From: Actinomycetota bacterium
Lineage (GTDB): Bacteria > Actinomycetota > Acidimicrobiia > Acidimicrobiales > JAFATL01
Length of the DNA stretch: 13,728 nt
Reading direction: 5' to 3'
Assembly (NCBI GenBank): GCA_019243975.1
Contig: JAFATL010000361.1
Location: 1-13,728 of the forward strand
Positions 1 through 7,736 of the stretch are shown here, piece after piece. The translations under genes were made by a program, and so were the position numbers. The number at the start of each line of letters is the position of its first letter. The first letter of the stretch is position 1. Under the pieces are notes generated by a model. That model was not told where the DNA came from. It saw nothing but the letters and a program-made list of their open reading frames with translations, and searched no databases.

Positions 1-506
1 GTGAGGGCCGCGCCCAGCCCCGTGCCAGGCAGGGCGGCGATGAACACCGCGATCACGGCCGCGCCCAGGCGGTCGCGGCGGCCGGCCGACACCGCCCACC
101 AGAAGACCATGGCGGTGGCCAAGAAGCTCATGTGCTCGAGCCCGTGCAGCACGGGGTGGCGGAGCGCGGCCTCGAATGGCCCGGGCAGGTGCCATATCCA
201 CATGGCGGCCGTCTGCGCCACGATCGCCCCGCCCGTCCACGCCATCCAACCGAGGCCCGCGTGACTGCGCACGACGCGACGCCACGCTCGCCGCACGACT
301 GCACCCGTGCGTCCGGGCACCACCCGTATCAGCATCGGCACGCACCCCCCGGCGACGAGCAGCGGTGCCGCGACCATCAGCAGCAACACGTGCTGGGCCA
401 TGTGGGCGGTGAGCGAACCGTGGGCGCGCGCGTCGAGGGGCCCGATGGTGGCGACCGCCCACGCGAGCACGCCAGCGGCGAACGCACCGATCTGCTCGGC
501 CTTCAC
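1..506 (-). CDS. ctaG: caa3 oxidase assembly factor CtaG, 3'-truncated by the window edge
   Basis: About 168 residues are visible and the C-terminus lies outside the window. The translation has the hallmarks of the caa3_CtaG family: an early segment with AHGSLTAHMAQHVLLLMVAA, and later WIWHLPGPFEAALRHPV followed by HGLEHMSFLATAMVFWW. These are histidine-bearing helices of a polytopic membrane protein. The family is needed for maturation of caa3-type cytochrome c oxidase, probably at the copper-insertion stage. I chose GTG at 504-506 as the start because GTG candidates nearer the preceding stop are out of this frame or soon meet a stop; a G-rich stretch just upstream could serve as ribosome binding site. 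It follows the 130-aa membrane protein by 13 bases and is the last visible gene of the formate/oxidase run. Family assignment is firm; the exact start is less certain. Confidence 0.85.
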   Translation of the reverse strand, partial: MKAEQIGAFAAGVLAWAVATIGPLDARAHGSLTAHMAQHVLLLMVAAPLLVAGGCVPMLIRVVPGRTGAVVRRAWRRVVRSHAGLGWMAWTGGAIVAQTAAMWIWHLPGPFEAALRHPVLHGLEHMSFLATAMVFWWAVSAGRRDRLGAAVIAVFIAALPGTGLGAAL

Positions 507-519
507 CAGCCCACCCCGC

Positions 520-912
520 TCACCCGCACGCGGGCCGGATCAGGAACACGTATGCGCCCTCGGCCACGATCAGGAGGATGTTGACGGCGTTGCTGATGAT
601 GCCGAACAGGGCGAGGAACCGCGTGCGTCCCCACGGGGTACCGACGTCTTCGCCGTCGCCCGCTTCGCGCAGGTAGCGCACGCACAGCCACAGGGCCAGG
701 GCGGTGAGGGCGGCCGTGACGACCGTGGCCGCATGCGCGGCCCACTCGGTGCGGCCGTGGGTGTTGCAGCTCAGGCGCACGAGGCTGGAGACGATGAACA
801 GGTGCGTCAGCCACAGCACGATGCCGCCGTAGATGGCGAACCAGAAGACGAAGCCGCCCGTGGGCGCCTTCTCCAGCTGGTCGGTGACCTCGGTGTGCTC
901 GGTCGCCGTCAT
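520..912 (-). CDS. Small three-helix membrane protein of the oxidase cluster (130 aa), possible subunit-IV-like protein
   Basis: This 130-residue protein has three predicted membrane helices: roughly residues 20-43 (FVFWFAIYGGIVLWLTHLFI), 58-80 and 98-125. A polar loop, about residues 81-97, lies between the last two. A WLTH motif in helix 1 and a Cys (SCNTHG) at its outer end are the most distinctive features. The ATG start at 910-912 overlaps the ctaE stop as ATGA, so translation is probably coupled to subunit III. It occupies the place where oxidase operons often encode a small subunit IV, but I do not see enough similarity to CtaF/COX4 to use that name. A role as accessory subunit or assembly helper of the caa3 oxidase is inferred from position only. 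Longer upstream extensions of this frame run through ctaE and were rejected. Confidence 0.8.
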   Translation of the reverse strand: MTATEHTEVTDQLEKAPTGGFVFWFAIYGGIVLWLTHLFIVSSLVRLSCNTHGRTEWAAHAATVVTAALTALALWLCVRYLREAGDGEDVGTPWGRTRFLALFGIISNAVNILLIVAEGAYVFLIRPACG

Positions 913-1499
913 CGGATGTGGGGCGACACGATCAGCGAGGCGAACACGAACACCCACACGACGTCGACGAAGTGCCAGTACAGCCCGAACACCTCCAGCG
1001 CCTTGTGGCGCGACTCGGTCATGCGCCCGGTCCAGACCTTGGCCTGGATGACCAGGTTCATCAGCAGGCCGATGACCACGTGGATCGCGTGCAGCCCGAC
1101 GGTCGTGTAGAAGATCGAGCCGTAGGCGTGGTCGCGCCAGCCGTAGTGCAGCTTCTGGAAGTCGTCGATGGTGTGGTACATGAACGCCGCGCCCATGAGG
1201 AAGCTGAGCAGCAGCGCGTAGCCCGCGGTACGGACGTGGTTGCGGCGCATGGCCCGCTCCGCCCACACGACCGGCGCGCTGCTGCCCCACAGCACGACGC
1301 TGAAGACGATGGTCAGCGGCAGCTCGGGCAGCTCGACGCCCGGAGGCGGCCACGTCTTGGCGGCGGCGCGCAGGAAGAAGTACGAGCCCAGCAGCCCGCC
1401 GAAGATCATCGCCTCGGTCATGATCAGGGAGACCACGCCCCAGCGGGAGATGCTGTAGCCCTGGGCGCGCCGGGGTGCGAGGGCGGTGGCGGTGCTCAT
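909..1499 (-). CDS. ctaE: Cytochrome c oxidase subunit III
   Basis: This 196-residue COX3 family protein has about five membrane helices, the short form usual in actinobacterial and Bacillus aa3/caa3 oxidases rather than the seven-helix mitochondrial form. Visible family features are the N-terminal helix with MTEAMIFGGLLGSYFFLR, the central FMYHTIDDFQKLHYGWRDHA segment, and the C-terminal LYWHFVDVVWVFVFASLIV helix, which matches the conserved YWHFVDVVW signature. It is an integral membrane subunit that supports the catalytic subunit and its proton uptake; it binds no metal. The ATG start (1497-1499) overlaps the ctaD stop as ATGA, and its own TGA overlaps the ATG of the 130-aa membrane protein, so it sits in a tightly coupled run. 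Confidence 0.95.
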   Translation of the reverse strand: MSTATALAPRRAQGYSISRWGVVSLIMTEAMIFGGLLGSYFFLRAAAKTWPPPGVELPELPLTIVFSVVLWGSSAPVVWAERAMRRNHVRTAGYALLLSFLMGAAFMYHTIDDFQKLHYGWRDHAYGSIFYTTVGLHAIHVVIGLLMNLVIQAKVWTGRMTESRHKALEVFGLYWHFVDVVWVFVFASLIVSPHIR

Positions 1500-3415
1500 A
1501 CCAGTTCGCCCTCCGTGCGCCACGTCCACCACAGCAACCCGACGGTGGCGCACACGATGCCGACGATCCCGATGACGACGGCATCGACCAGCAGGCCGAG
1601 CATGAGGACGAACAGGCCCACCCCGACGACGAACGGCAGGTACGTCGGGTGCGGTATGCGAAGCACGTCGTGGGGCCGCGCATCCAGACCGGTCGTCACG
1701 GGCGTCTCGTGCAGCAGGGCGCCCTCGGTGCCCAGCGTGCGGGTCACGGTGTCCTCGCCCGAGGTGGCGTAGGCCAGCTCCCCCGGTTCCCACAACGGGT
1801 GGCGGCTGTCGACGATCGGGATGGCCGTGAAGTTCCAGTCGGGGGGCGGCGAGCTGATCGACCATTCGAGTGAGTCGCCTTCCCACGGGTCGGGGCCCGC
1901 TTCGGCCCCCCGGCGACGGCTGGCGACCCAGTTCCACAACGTGAGCCCGGTACCCAGCGCGAACAGCAACGAGCCGATGGAAACCACGAGGTTCAGGCCG
2001 TCCCAACCGAGGCCGCTGTTGTACGTGTAGACGCGGCGGGGCATGCCCAGGATCCCGAGGATGTGCATCGGGAAGAAGGCCAGGTTGAAGCCGACGAACA
2101 TGGTCCAGAAGCTGACCTTGCCCAGCCGCTCGTTGAGCATGCGGCCGGTCATCTTCGGCATCCAGTAGTAGATGGCACCGAAGATCGGGAACACCACGGC
2201 GCCGTTGAGCACATAGTGGAAATGCGCCACCACGAAGTAGCTGTCGTGCACCTGCCAGTCCCACGGCAGGATCGACACCATCACGCCGGTGATCCCCCCG
2301 AGCAGGAAGATCAGCAGGAAGCCGATGCAGAACAGCATCGGCGTGCTGAATCTGACTTTGCCTTTCCACGTGGTGGCTATCCACGCGAAGAACTGCACGC
2401 CGCTCGGTATGGCGATGATCATGCTCACCGCCGAGAAGAAGGCCATGGCCTGAATGGGCAGGCCGGTGGCGAACATGTGGTGCACCCACACGCCGAAGCT
2501 GATGAACGCGATCGCGACCAGGGCAGTGGCCACCCAGATGTAGCCGGCCAGCGCCCGCCGCGAGAACACCGGGATCATCATCGACACCATCCCGGTCGCG
2601 GGCACGAACAGGATGTAGACCTCGGGGTGGCCCCAGAACCAGAACAGGTGCTGGTAGAGCAGCGTGTTGCCACCGAGGGCGGGCACGAAGAACGCGGTGT
2701 GGAACAGGCGGTCGAGCTCGACCAACCCGGCGGCCAGCGTCACCGCGGGCACGGCGAAGATCACCATGAACGCCATCGACAGGATCGACCACACGAAGAT
2801 CGGCATGCGGTTCACCGACATACCGGGGGCGCGCAGCTTGAACGTGGTGACGATGAAGTTGATGGCGCCGACGGTCGTGGAGATGCCGACGAACACGACG
2901 CCGAGCCCCCAGAAGTCCATGTTGATCGCCGACGAGTACGCCTTGTCGGTGAGCGGCACGTAGGCGAACCAGCCACCGTCCGGCGGCCGTCCCACGAGGA
3001 AGCTGAGCATCATGAACACGCCCGAGAACAGGAAGATCCAGTAGCTGAAGGCGTTCAGCCGCGGAAACGCCATGTCGCGCGTGCCCAGCATCAGGGGCAG
3101 CAGGTAGTTGCCGAAGCCGGCCAGCACCGGCGTGTTGAAGAGGAAGATCATCATCGTCCCGTGCATGGTGAAGAGGCCGTTGTAGGTCTCGGGCGAGACG
3201 ACGTGGCTGTTCGGGGACGTGAGCTGAGCCCGCATCGTCAAGGCGATGAGGCCGCCCGCGAAGAAGAAGGCGAAGGCGGTGTAGATGTACCGCATGCCGA
3301 TGCGCTTGTGATCGATCGTCGACAGGAAGCCGAGCAACCCGGGCTTGTCCTCCCAGATGCGCTCGAGGTCCTCGTGGCTGATGTCCAGCTCGCCGGTCGA
3401 CTCAGTGGTGGCCAT
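1496..3415 (-). CDS. ctaD: Cytochrome c oxidase subunit I (heme a/a3-CuB catalytic subunit)
   Basis: This 639-residue protein is the O2-reducing, proton-pumping subunit of a heme-copper oxidase. Expected ligands are visible: H85 (FTMHGT) and H400 for low-spin heme a; H263, H312 and H313 for CuB; H398 for heme a3 (VAHFHYVL); and Y267 in GHPEVY, the Tyr cross-linked to a CuB histidine. E265 of GHPEVY, with D114 and N121 (RDMAFPRLN), marks D-channel residues and supports a type A1 oxidase. After the usual twelve-helix core comes a long C-terminal extension (about residues 500-639). It has a soluble stretch and one or two further hydrophobic segments (about 592-632), as seen in long caa3-type CtaD proteins. 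The ATG start (3413-3415) lies 2 bases after the ctaC stop, and the stop overlaps ctaE. The longer upstream frame runs into ctaC and was rejected. Confidence 0.97.
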   Translation of the reverse strand: MATTESTGELDISHEDLERIWEDKPGLLGFLSTIDHKRIGMRYIYTAFAFFFAGGLIALTMRAQLTSPNSHVVSPETYNGLFTMHGTMMIFLFNTPVLAGFGNYLLPLMLGTRDMAFPRLNAFSYWIFLFSGVFMMLSFLVGRPPDGGWFAYVPLTDKAYSSAINMDFWGLGVVFVGISTTVGAINFIVTTFKLRAPGMSVNRMPIFVWSILSMAFMVIFAVPAVTLAAGLVELDRLFHTAFFVPALGGNTLLYQHLFWFWGHPEVYILFVPATGMVSMMIPVFSRRALAGYIWVATALVAIAFISFGVWVHHMFATGLPIQAMAFFSAVSMIIAIPSGVQFFAWIATTWKGKVRFSTPMLFCIGFLLIFLLGGITGVMVSILPWDWQVHDSYFVVAHFHYVLNGAVVFPIFGAIYYWMPKMTGRMLNERLGKVSFWTMFVGFNLAFFPMHILGILGMPRRVYTYNSGLGWDGLNLVVSIGSLLFALGTGLTLWNWVASRRRGAEAGPDPWEGDSLEWSISSPPPDWNFTAIPIVDSRHPLWEPGELAYATSGEDTVTRTLGTEGALLHETPVTTGLDARPHDVLRIPHPTYLPFVVGVGLFVLMLGLLVDAVVIGIVGIVCATVGLLWWTWRTEGELV

Positions 3416-3417
3416 CG

Positions 3418-4377
3418 CTACCTGAGGCTTTCGAGGTAAGCGACCAGCGCCCGCAGCTGGTCGGGAGGAAGCGGGGTCGGAGGCATCAGCACGCCGGGCT
3501 TCACCAGCTGCGGGTCGGTGATCCAGGCTTCGAGGTTGTTGCGGGTGTTGTGCACGGTGACGGCGCCCAGCCACAGCCGGCTGCCGACGTCGGTGAGGTC
3601 GGGCCCACGCGTGCCGTCGGCCTGCGTGCCCTTGATGGTGTGGCACCCGGCGCACGGGGACGACATGAACACCAGCTGCCCGCGTGCCGTCTCGTCACCG
3701 TCGGGCGGCGACGGCGCGTGCTGGTGCTGTGATGCCCATCGGGCGAACGTGGCCGGGCTCTCGGCGATGACGAGTACGCCCATCTTGGCGTGCTGCACGC
3801 CGCAGAACTCCGCGCACTGGCCGCGGTAGACGCCCGCCGTGGTCGCCTTCATGCGCAGCACGTTGTGCTGGCCGGGGATGTTGTCGAGCTTGCCTGCCAG
3901 CTGCGGCACCCAGAACGAGTGGATGACGTCGGCCGAGTCGAGTCCGAGGTCGATGGGCTGGCCGACGGGGATGTGAATCTCGTTGGCGGTCGTGACGCCC
4001 AGGCTCGGGTACCGCACCTCCCACCACCAGCGCTTGCCCACGACCTCGACCGACAGCGGGTTCTTGTCGGCCCGGCGCAGGTGCGTGGTTGCCTGCACGG
4101 TGACCACGGCGAGGACCAGCAGGATCAGGCTGGGAACGATGATGCCGCCGATCCAGATGAACGCACCCTCGCTGATGCGGGAGGAACGGCCTTGCTCGGA
4201 TCGGCGCCCGCGCAGCACGCCCCGCAGGATGAAGCCGGCCACGACCATGTAGACGACGACGGCCATCCCGAAGGCGAGCCACCACACCCCCGCCAACCGG
4301 CTGGCCTCGGTGCCGTGGGGGTCGAGCATCGACGGCGAGCCGGCGAGCAACACAGACGGCGAGCCGGCCAGGATCAC
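3418..4377 (-). CDS. ctaC: Cytochrome c oxidase subunit II with fused C-terminal heme c (caa3 type)
   Basis: This 319-residue protein accepts electrons at CuA and passes them to subunit I. Two membrane helices (about residues 29-51 and 71-96) are followed by the cupredoxin domain. CuA ligands are visible as H153 (VIHSFWVPQ), then C188, E190, C192, H196 and M199 (CAEFCGVQHAKM). An aromatic WWW patch (117-119) fits the electron-entry region. A C-terminal cytochrome c domain has CAGCH (242-246) and a probable Met ligand M298, so this is a caa3-type enzyme with built-in cytochrome c. I prefer the GTG start at 4375-4377: it overlaps the qcrA stop as GTGA and has GGAG six bases upstream. A later ATG at 4327-4329 would give 303 residues but lacks a ribosome binding site. 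The N-terminus carries an eight-residue tandem repeat. Confidence 0.95.
   Translation of the reverse strand: MILAGSPSVLLAGSPSMLDPHGTEASRLAGVWWLAFGMAVVVYMVVAGFILRGVLRGRRSEQGRSSRISEGAFIWIGGIIVPSLILLVLAVVTVQATTHLRRADKNPLSVEVVGKRWWWEVRYPSLGVTTANEIHIPVGQPIDLGLDSADVIHSFWVPQLAGKLDNIPGQHNVLRMKATTAGVYRGQCAEFCGVQHAKMGVLVIAESPATFARWASQHQHAPSPPDGDETARGQLVFMSSPCAGCHTIKGTQADGTRGPDLTDVGSRLWLGAVTVHNTRNNLEAWITDPQLVKPGVLMPPTPLPPDQLRALVAYLESLR
4324..4371 (-). repeat. 24-bp imperfect tandem repeat at the 5' end of ctaC
   Basis: Two adjacent 24-base units (4348-4371 and 4324-4347) encode LAGSPSVL and LAGSPSML. They differ at five of 24 positions. Each unit carries a possible start codon at the same place (GTG at 4351-4353, ATG at 4327-4329). 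The repeat lies between the coupled GTG start and the first membrane helix, so it lengthens the N-terminus without touching the functional domains. Confidence 0.75.
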
Positions 4378-5222
4378 GACCGGCTCCAGAACGCCGGCCC
4401 GACGGGGTCGGAGAAGTCGCCCCGCGCCCGGATGTAGCCGTCGCCGTCGAGGCGGATGGGGAGCTGGGGCAGGGCGACGGCGGCGGGGCCGAAGGTGGGC
4501 CGGGCCCGGTCGAGCACGTCGAAGGCCGACTGGTGGCACGGGCACAACAGCGTGTGACTGTCGGCCTGGTACAGCCCCACCGGACAGCCCGCGTGCGTGC
4601 ACACCTTCGAGTAGACGATGAAGCCGTCCGGCGACCAGTCCTCCCGGCCCGGGGCCGGGTGCAACAGTTCGGGCGACACCCGCACCAGCACGGCCTGGCC
4701 GTCGGCCGAGCCTGGGAAGCCTTCGGGGAAGACGGTCACCAGGCCGTCCATCGGCACGTCGACCGCGAGTACGGGCTTGCCGTCGTCGGTGATCAAGCGC
4801 AGCCCGTCGCGCCACGGTGTGGACACCAGCGCCTTGCCCGGCTTGGGGCCGAGCGAGCGGATCGGGAACAGCGCGGCAACCCCGAGGGCGCCGCCGGCAA
4901 CGGCCAGCGAACGCACGAGGAGCTTGCGCCGGCTGATGACGCCGCCACGCTCGAGGTCGCTCTCGAGCTCTTCCGATTCCTCTTCTGTACTGGTGAGACG
5001 GTGGCGCTCTTCGACCACGGGGCCCTGCGGCATGAGCTTCTGACCCCACGTGACGAACCCGTACGCCAACCCGCCGAACGCGACCGCAAGCAACGCGCCC
5101 TCCAGTTGGGGCTGCCCGCCCGACAGGTACACGACGGCGAGACCGACGGCCGCCGCCGCGGTGATGAGAAACGAGAGCGCGATGACGCGTTCGGCGCGGC
5201 GCTCGTCGTGTTGCGGCGTCAC
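4374..5222 (-). CDS. qcrA: Rieske [2Fe-2S] protein, actinobacterial QcrA type
   Basis: This 282-residue membrane-bound Rieske protein has the complete cluster motif: C208, H210 and C213 in CTHAGCP, and C227, C229 and H230 in CPCHQSAFD. C208, H210, C227 and H230 are the ligands; C213 and C229 are the expected disulfide. The N-terminal half holds three hydrophobic segments (about residues 12-33, 41-59 and 101-121), with an acidic linker and an SRRK sequence before the third. This is the three-helix layout of actinobacterial QcrA rather than the single anchor of mitochondrial Rieske. It would normally take electrons from quinol in a bc complex and pass them to cytochrome c. The GTG start at 5220-5222 overlaps the qcrC stop as GTGA, with GGGAG eight bases upstream. 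Unusually, ctaC and not qcrB follows. Confidence 0.95.
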   Translation of the reverse strand: MTPQHDERRAERVIALSFLITAAAAVGLAVVYLSGGQPQLEGALLAVAFGGLAYGFVTWGQKLMPQGPVVEERHRLTSTEEESEELESDLERGGVISRRKLLVRSLAVAGGALGVAALFPIRSLGPKPGKALVSTPWRDGLRLITDDGKPVLAVDVPMDGLVTVFPEGFPGSADGQAVLVRVSPELLHPAPGREDWSPDGFIVYSKVCTHAGCPVGLYQADSHTLLCPCHQSAFDVLDRARPTFGPAAVALPQLPIRLDGDGYIRARGDFSDPVGPAFWSRS

Positions 5223-5965
5223 GCCTTGGGCTCCCGTTCGCCGATCCAGGCCGTCACCAATAGCAGGAAGCCGATGCCGAGCACCCACGCCACCGCGCCC
5301 TCGGGCATCGGGCCGAGGTGCCACAGCGAGTTGCCGCCCCGGTCCTTGGGCTTGTCGAGGTACCGCACGTAGGCCACGACGTCGGCCAGTTGCTGGTCGT
5401 CGAGGGCGGCTTGCCCGAACGCCGGCATCACGCCCGGGCCCACGCGCACGGCCTCGGCAACCTGGACCGGTGTCGACGCGTGCAGGGCGGGCGCCTCGCG
5501 GTGCAACAACGCGCCGCCGTCACCGGCCCACGCGTGGCACGCCGCGCACTGGAGGCGGAACTGCTCACCGCCCTTGGCCACGTCGGCGTGCGTGAGGTCG
5601 ACCGACGGGATCGCGGGCCCGCCGCCGGTCAGCGTCGTGACGTAGTCGGTGAGCGCGGTGATCGTCGCCGCGTCGTACGCCGGCTTGTGGCGCTTGACCT
5701 TGGCCGTCGAGCTGGCGGTGGCGGGCAGCGGCATGCGACCGGTGGTCAGCTCGTAGTCGACGGTCGCCGCGCCCCGGCCCTCGAGCGAAGGCGCCCGGAA
5801 CGTGCCCCGCCCGTCGCGTCCGTGGCACACGGCGCAGTCCGCCAACCACGTCTTGGTGACCTCTGCCGTCGTGGGGGGCGCCGCCTGCGCGTGCGCGACC
5901 GGCAGGATGGTCGCGAGTGCAACCGCGGCCACCGCTGGGCCGAGGACCAGCACCCTTCGAAGCAC
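5219..5965 (-). CDS. qcrC: Diheme cytochrome c, QcrC type (membrane-anchored)
   Basis: This protein of about 248 residues has two heme c attachment sites, CAVCH (44-48) and CAACH (140-144). Probable axial methionines are M78 (TGRMPLP) and M180 (PGVMPAFG). The N-terminus is a signal or anchor helix (about 5-25) ending in AHAQAAP. A C-terminal helix (about 224-241) follows GPMPEG, the same arrangement as actinobacterial QcrC, which is fixed in the bc1-aa3 supercomplex. In that setting it carries electrons from the Rieske protein to oxidase subunit II outside the membrane. The GTG start at 5963-5965 is chosen because it begins a classical signal sequence; no strong ribosome binding site is visible, so the start is moderately sure. 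It lies 29 bases after the NrfD gene and overlaps qcrA by GTGA. An ordinary diheme cytochrome c is the alternative reading. Confidence 0.9.
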   Translation of the reverse strand: MLRRVLVLGPAVAAVALATILPVAHAQAAPPTTAEVTKTWLADCAVCHGRDGRGTFRAPSLEGRGAATVDYELTTGRMPLPATASSTAKVKRHKPAYDAATITALTDYVTTLTGGGPAIPSVDLTHADVAKGGEQFRLQCAACHAWAGDGGALLHREAPALHASTPVQVAEAVRVGPGVMPAFGQAALDDQQLADVVAYVRYLDKPKDRGGNSLWHLGPMPEGAVAWVLGIGFLLLVTAWIGEREPKA

Positions 5966-5994
5966 TGCGGATCTGCTACCCCGGGCCCGTGGGG

Positions 5995-6921
5995 CTAAAT
6001 CCCCGTCGGCGTGCGCCCGGCGGCCAACCGCCGGCGTTGCGGTGCCACCACCGCGGCGGGGTCGCGGGCCGACTGTTTGCCGGCGTGGAACACGGCCATC
6101 CGCTCCGCCAACGCGCCCGCTACGAGGAGGCCCCCACCGACCACGGCCGGGGTGCGCCGCTTGCGCCCGACCGCGATGGCGACCGCACCGGCGCCCACGA
6201 GCATTTTGGAGAGCTTGGTGAGACGGCCCGCCTCGCCCTCGTGGTACGGCGCCCCCGCCTCGCCCAGGCGTTCCTCCATGAGTTGGGTGGCACCCAGCTC
6301 GAGGGCCGCGCCCATGAGAGCCAGACGTCGGGCCGGACCGGCCTCGGCCGCGGGGGCGCACATGGCCGCCAGGCCGCCGGCGGTGGCAGCCGCGCCCCCG
6401 GCGAACACGTACGGCAGCTGCGCATGCGCCTCGTGCCACGCCGGGATCGCAGTGTCCGACACCAGCACGGCGGTGTACGTCGTGACGGCCGGCCCGAGCA
6501 CGCCGGCAGCGACGCCCGCTACCGCGCCGAGGCGCGGGAACCATCCGGTGATCTCCGGTACGGCCGCGACGCCGGCCGCCGGCCCGTAGGCGGCCAGCAG
6601 CCAGCTGCCCACGCTCATGGGCGAGGTCACCTTCAGCACGCGCAGCATGTTGTGGAAGCGGGACGGGCGGCCCAGGTCGACCACCAGCAGCCCGGCACTG
6701 GCACCGATGCCAGCGAAAGCCGCGACCCGGCTGGCCCGGCGCAACGCCCGCCGTCCGGTCAGCTGCGCGCCCAACCCGAGGACGGACGACGCGCCGGCCA
6801 AGCCGCCGGTGAAGAAGTACGCGGGGATGTACCACTTCCACACCGGCGCCTTCAGCACGGGCCGGTCGTAGTAGGTGCGCACGTCCGCCTTGGGCACCAT
6901 CAGTTCTTCGCGAGCCTTCAT
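5995..6921 (-). CDS. nrfD: NrfD/PsrC-type membrane subunit of formate dehydrogenase
   Basis: This 308-residue polytopic protein has about eight hydrophobic segments between residues 30 and 280. The opening segment PVWKWYIPAYFFTGGLAGASS is typical of NrfD/PsrC-family anchors, and VVDLGRPSRFHNMLRVLKVTSPMSVGSWLL (about 80-109, shown here in shortened sense by its D-L-G-R-P and S-P-M-S-x-G motifs) is a family signature. NrfD proteins bind quinone and carry no heme; they receive electrons from a four-cluster Fe-S partner, here the preceding gene, whose stop its ATG overlaps as ATGA. It replaces the cytochrome b gamma subunit of E. coli FDH-N. The arginine-rich tail after residue 280 is probably cytoplasmic. 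It is followed by qcrC after 29 bases. Direct hand-off to the Rieske or c-type proteins instead of the quinone pool is conceivable but not shown. Confidence 0.9.
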   Translation of the reverse strand: MKAREELMVPKADVRTYYDRPVLKAPVWKWYIPAYFFTGGLAGASSVLGLGAQLTGRRALRRASRVAAFAGIGASAGLLVVDLGRPSRFHNMLRVLKVTSPMSVGSWLLAAYGPAAGVAAVPEITGWFPRLGAVAGVAAGVLGPAVTTYTAVLVSDTAIPAWHEAHAQLPYVFAGGAAATAGGLAAMCAPAAEAGPARRLALMGAALELGATQLMEERLGEAGAPYHEGEAGRLTKLSKMLVGAGAVAIAVGRKRRTPAVVGGGLLVAGALAERMAVFHAGKQSARDPAAVVAPQRRRLAAGRTPTGI

Positions 6922-7736
6922 CGCACGAAGGCGGCGATGGCCGCGGCCGCCAGCACGCCGGCCGCCTTGGCCGCCGACCGCCACATGGCGGGCAGGTCGC
7001 GCGTCGTCGACACCGGATCGGGCGGCAGGCGGTAGACCTCGGGATCGTCGAGCAGGAGGAAGAACGCACCCATACCGCCGACGCCGTCGCTCTCGTCGTG
7101 GCCGTACAAGCGCGCCGCGTCGACGCGTTGCGCGTGGAGCTCTTCGACCCGATTCGCGGCGTGCTCGCGTAGGTCGTCGAGGGCTCCGAACTGGATCGAC
7201 TTCGTCGGGCACGCGCTCGCGCACGCCGGTTGCAGGCCGTCGGTGATGCGGTCGTAGCACAGCGTGCACTTCCACACCCGTCCGTCGTCGTGGCGCTTGT
7301 CGATCACGCCGAAGGGGCATGCCGGCACGCAGTAGCCGCAGCCGTTGCAGATGTCCTGCTGCACGATGACGGTGCCGAACTCGGTGCGGATGAGCGACCC
7401 GGTGGGACACACCTCCAAGCACGCGGCGCTGGTGCAGTGCTTGCACACGTCCGACGACATCAGCCACCGGATGTCGCCGCCGCCATCGGCCGGCACCTGT
7501 TGCTCGATGAACGCCACGTGCCGCCACGTGTTGGCGCCCAACTCCCCCGTGTTGTCGTATGACTGGCCCAGGAAGTTGAGACCGTCGTCGGGGACGCCGT
7601 TCCACTCCTTGCACGCCACCTCGCAGGCCTTGCACCCGATGCAGATAGACGTGTCGGTGAAGAACCCCATGCGCCGGGGGTGGTCGGTGTAGCCGGCGCG
7701 CGCGGCGGGGTCGACCGGCGGTTGGAAGATCGTCAT
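6918..7736 (-). CDS. fdhB: Formate dehydrogenase iron-sulfur subunit (four [4Fe-4S])
   Basis: This 272-residue electron-transfer subunit has sixteen cysteines in four ferredoxin-like groups: 32/35/38/42 (CIGCKACEVAC), 98/101/106/110 (CKHCTSAACLEVC), 130/133/136/140 (CNGCGYCVPAC) and 157/160/172/176 (CTLC and CASAC). This matches the beta subunits of FDH-N/FDH-O and related molybdoenzymes, which wire the catalytic subunit to the membrane subunit. A short hydrophobic C-terminus (about 251-270) may be a single membrane anchor, as in FdnH. No Tat or Sec signal is present, in line with a cytoplasmic-side location or co-export with a partner. Its ATG (7734-7736) overlaps the fdhA stop, and its stop overlaps the NrfD start. 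Confidence 0.95.
   Translation of the reverse strand: MTIFQPPVDPAARAGYTDHPRRMGFFTDTSICIGCKACEVACKEWNGVPDDGLNFLGQSYDNTGELGANTWRHVAFIEQQVPADGGGDIRWLMSSDVCKHCTSAACLEVCPTGSLIRTEFGTVIVQQDICNGCGYCVPACPFGVIDKRHDDGRVWKCTLCYDRITDGLQPACASACPTKSIQFGALDDLREHAANRVEELHAQRVDAARLYGHDESDGVGGMGAFFLLLDDPEVYRLPPDPVSTTRDLPAMWRSAAKAAGVLAAAAIAAFVR

Noticed and set aside
307..1110. Plus-strand frame opposite ctaG, the 130-aa gene and ctaE
   Set aside because: It spans three real minus-strand genes with clear family motifs and shows no domain of its own.
2063..3439. A 458-codon plus-strand open frame opposite ctaD
   Set aside because: Its composition is extremely rich in His, Glu, Arg and Asp with no motif, the expected shadow of a hydrophobic membrane protein gene.
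5979..5994. CCCC/GGGG inverted repeat in the nrfD-qcrC gap as a terminator or attenuator
   Set aside because: The stem is only 4 bp with an 8-base loop that is itself palindromic, and no T run follows. In such GC-rich sequence this is expected by chance.
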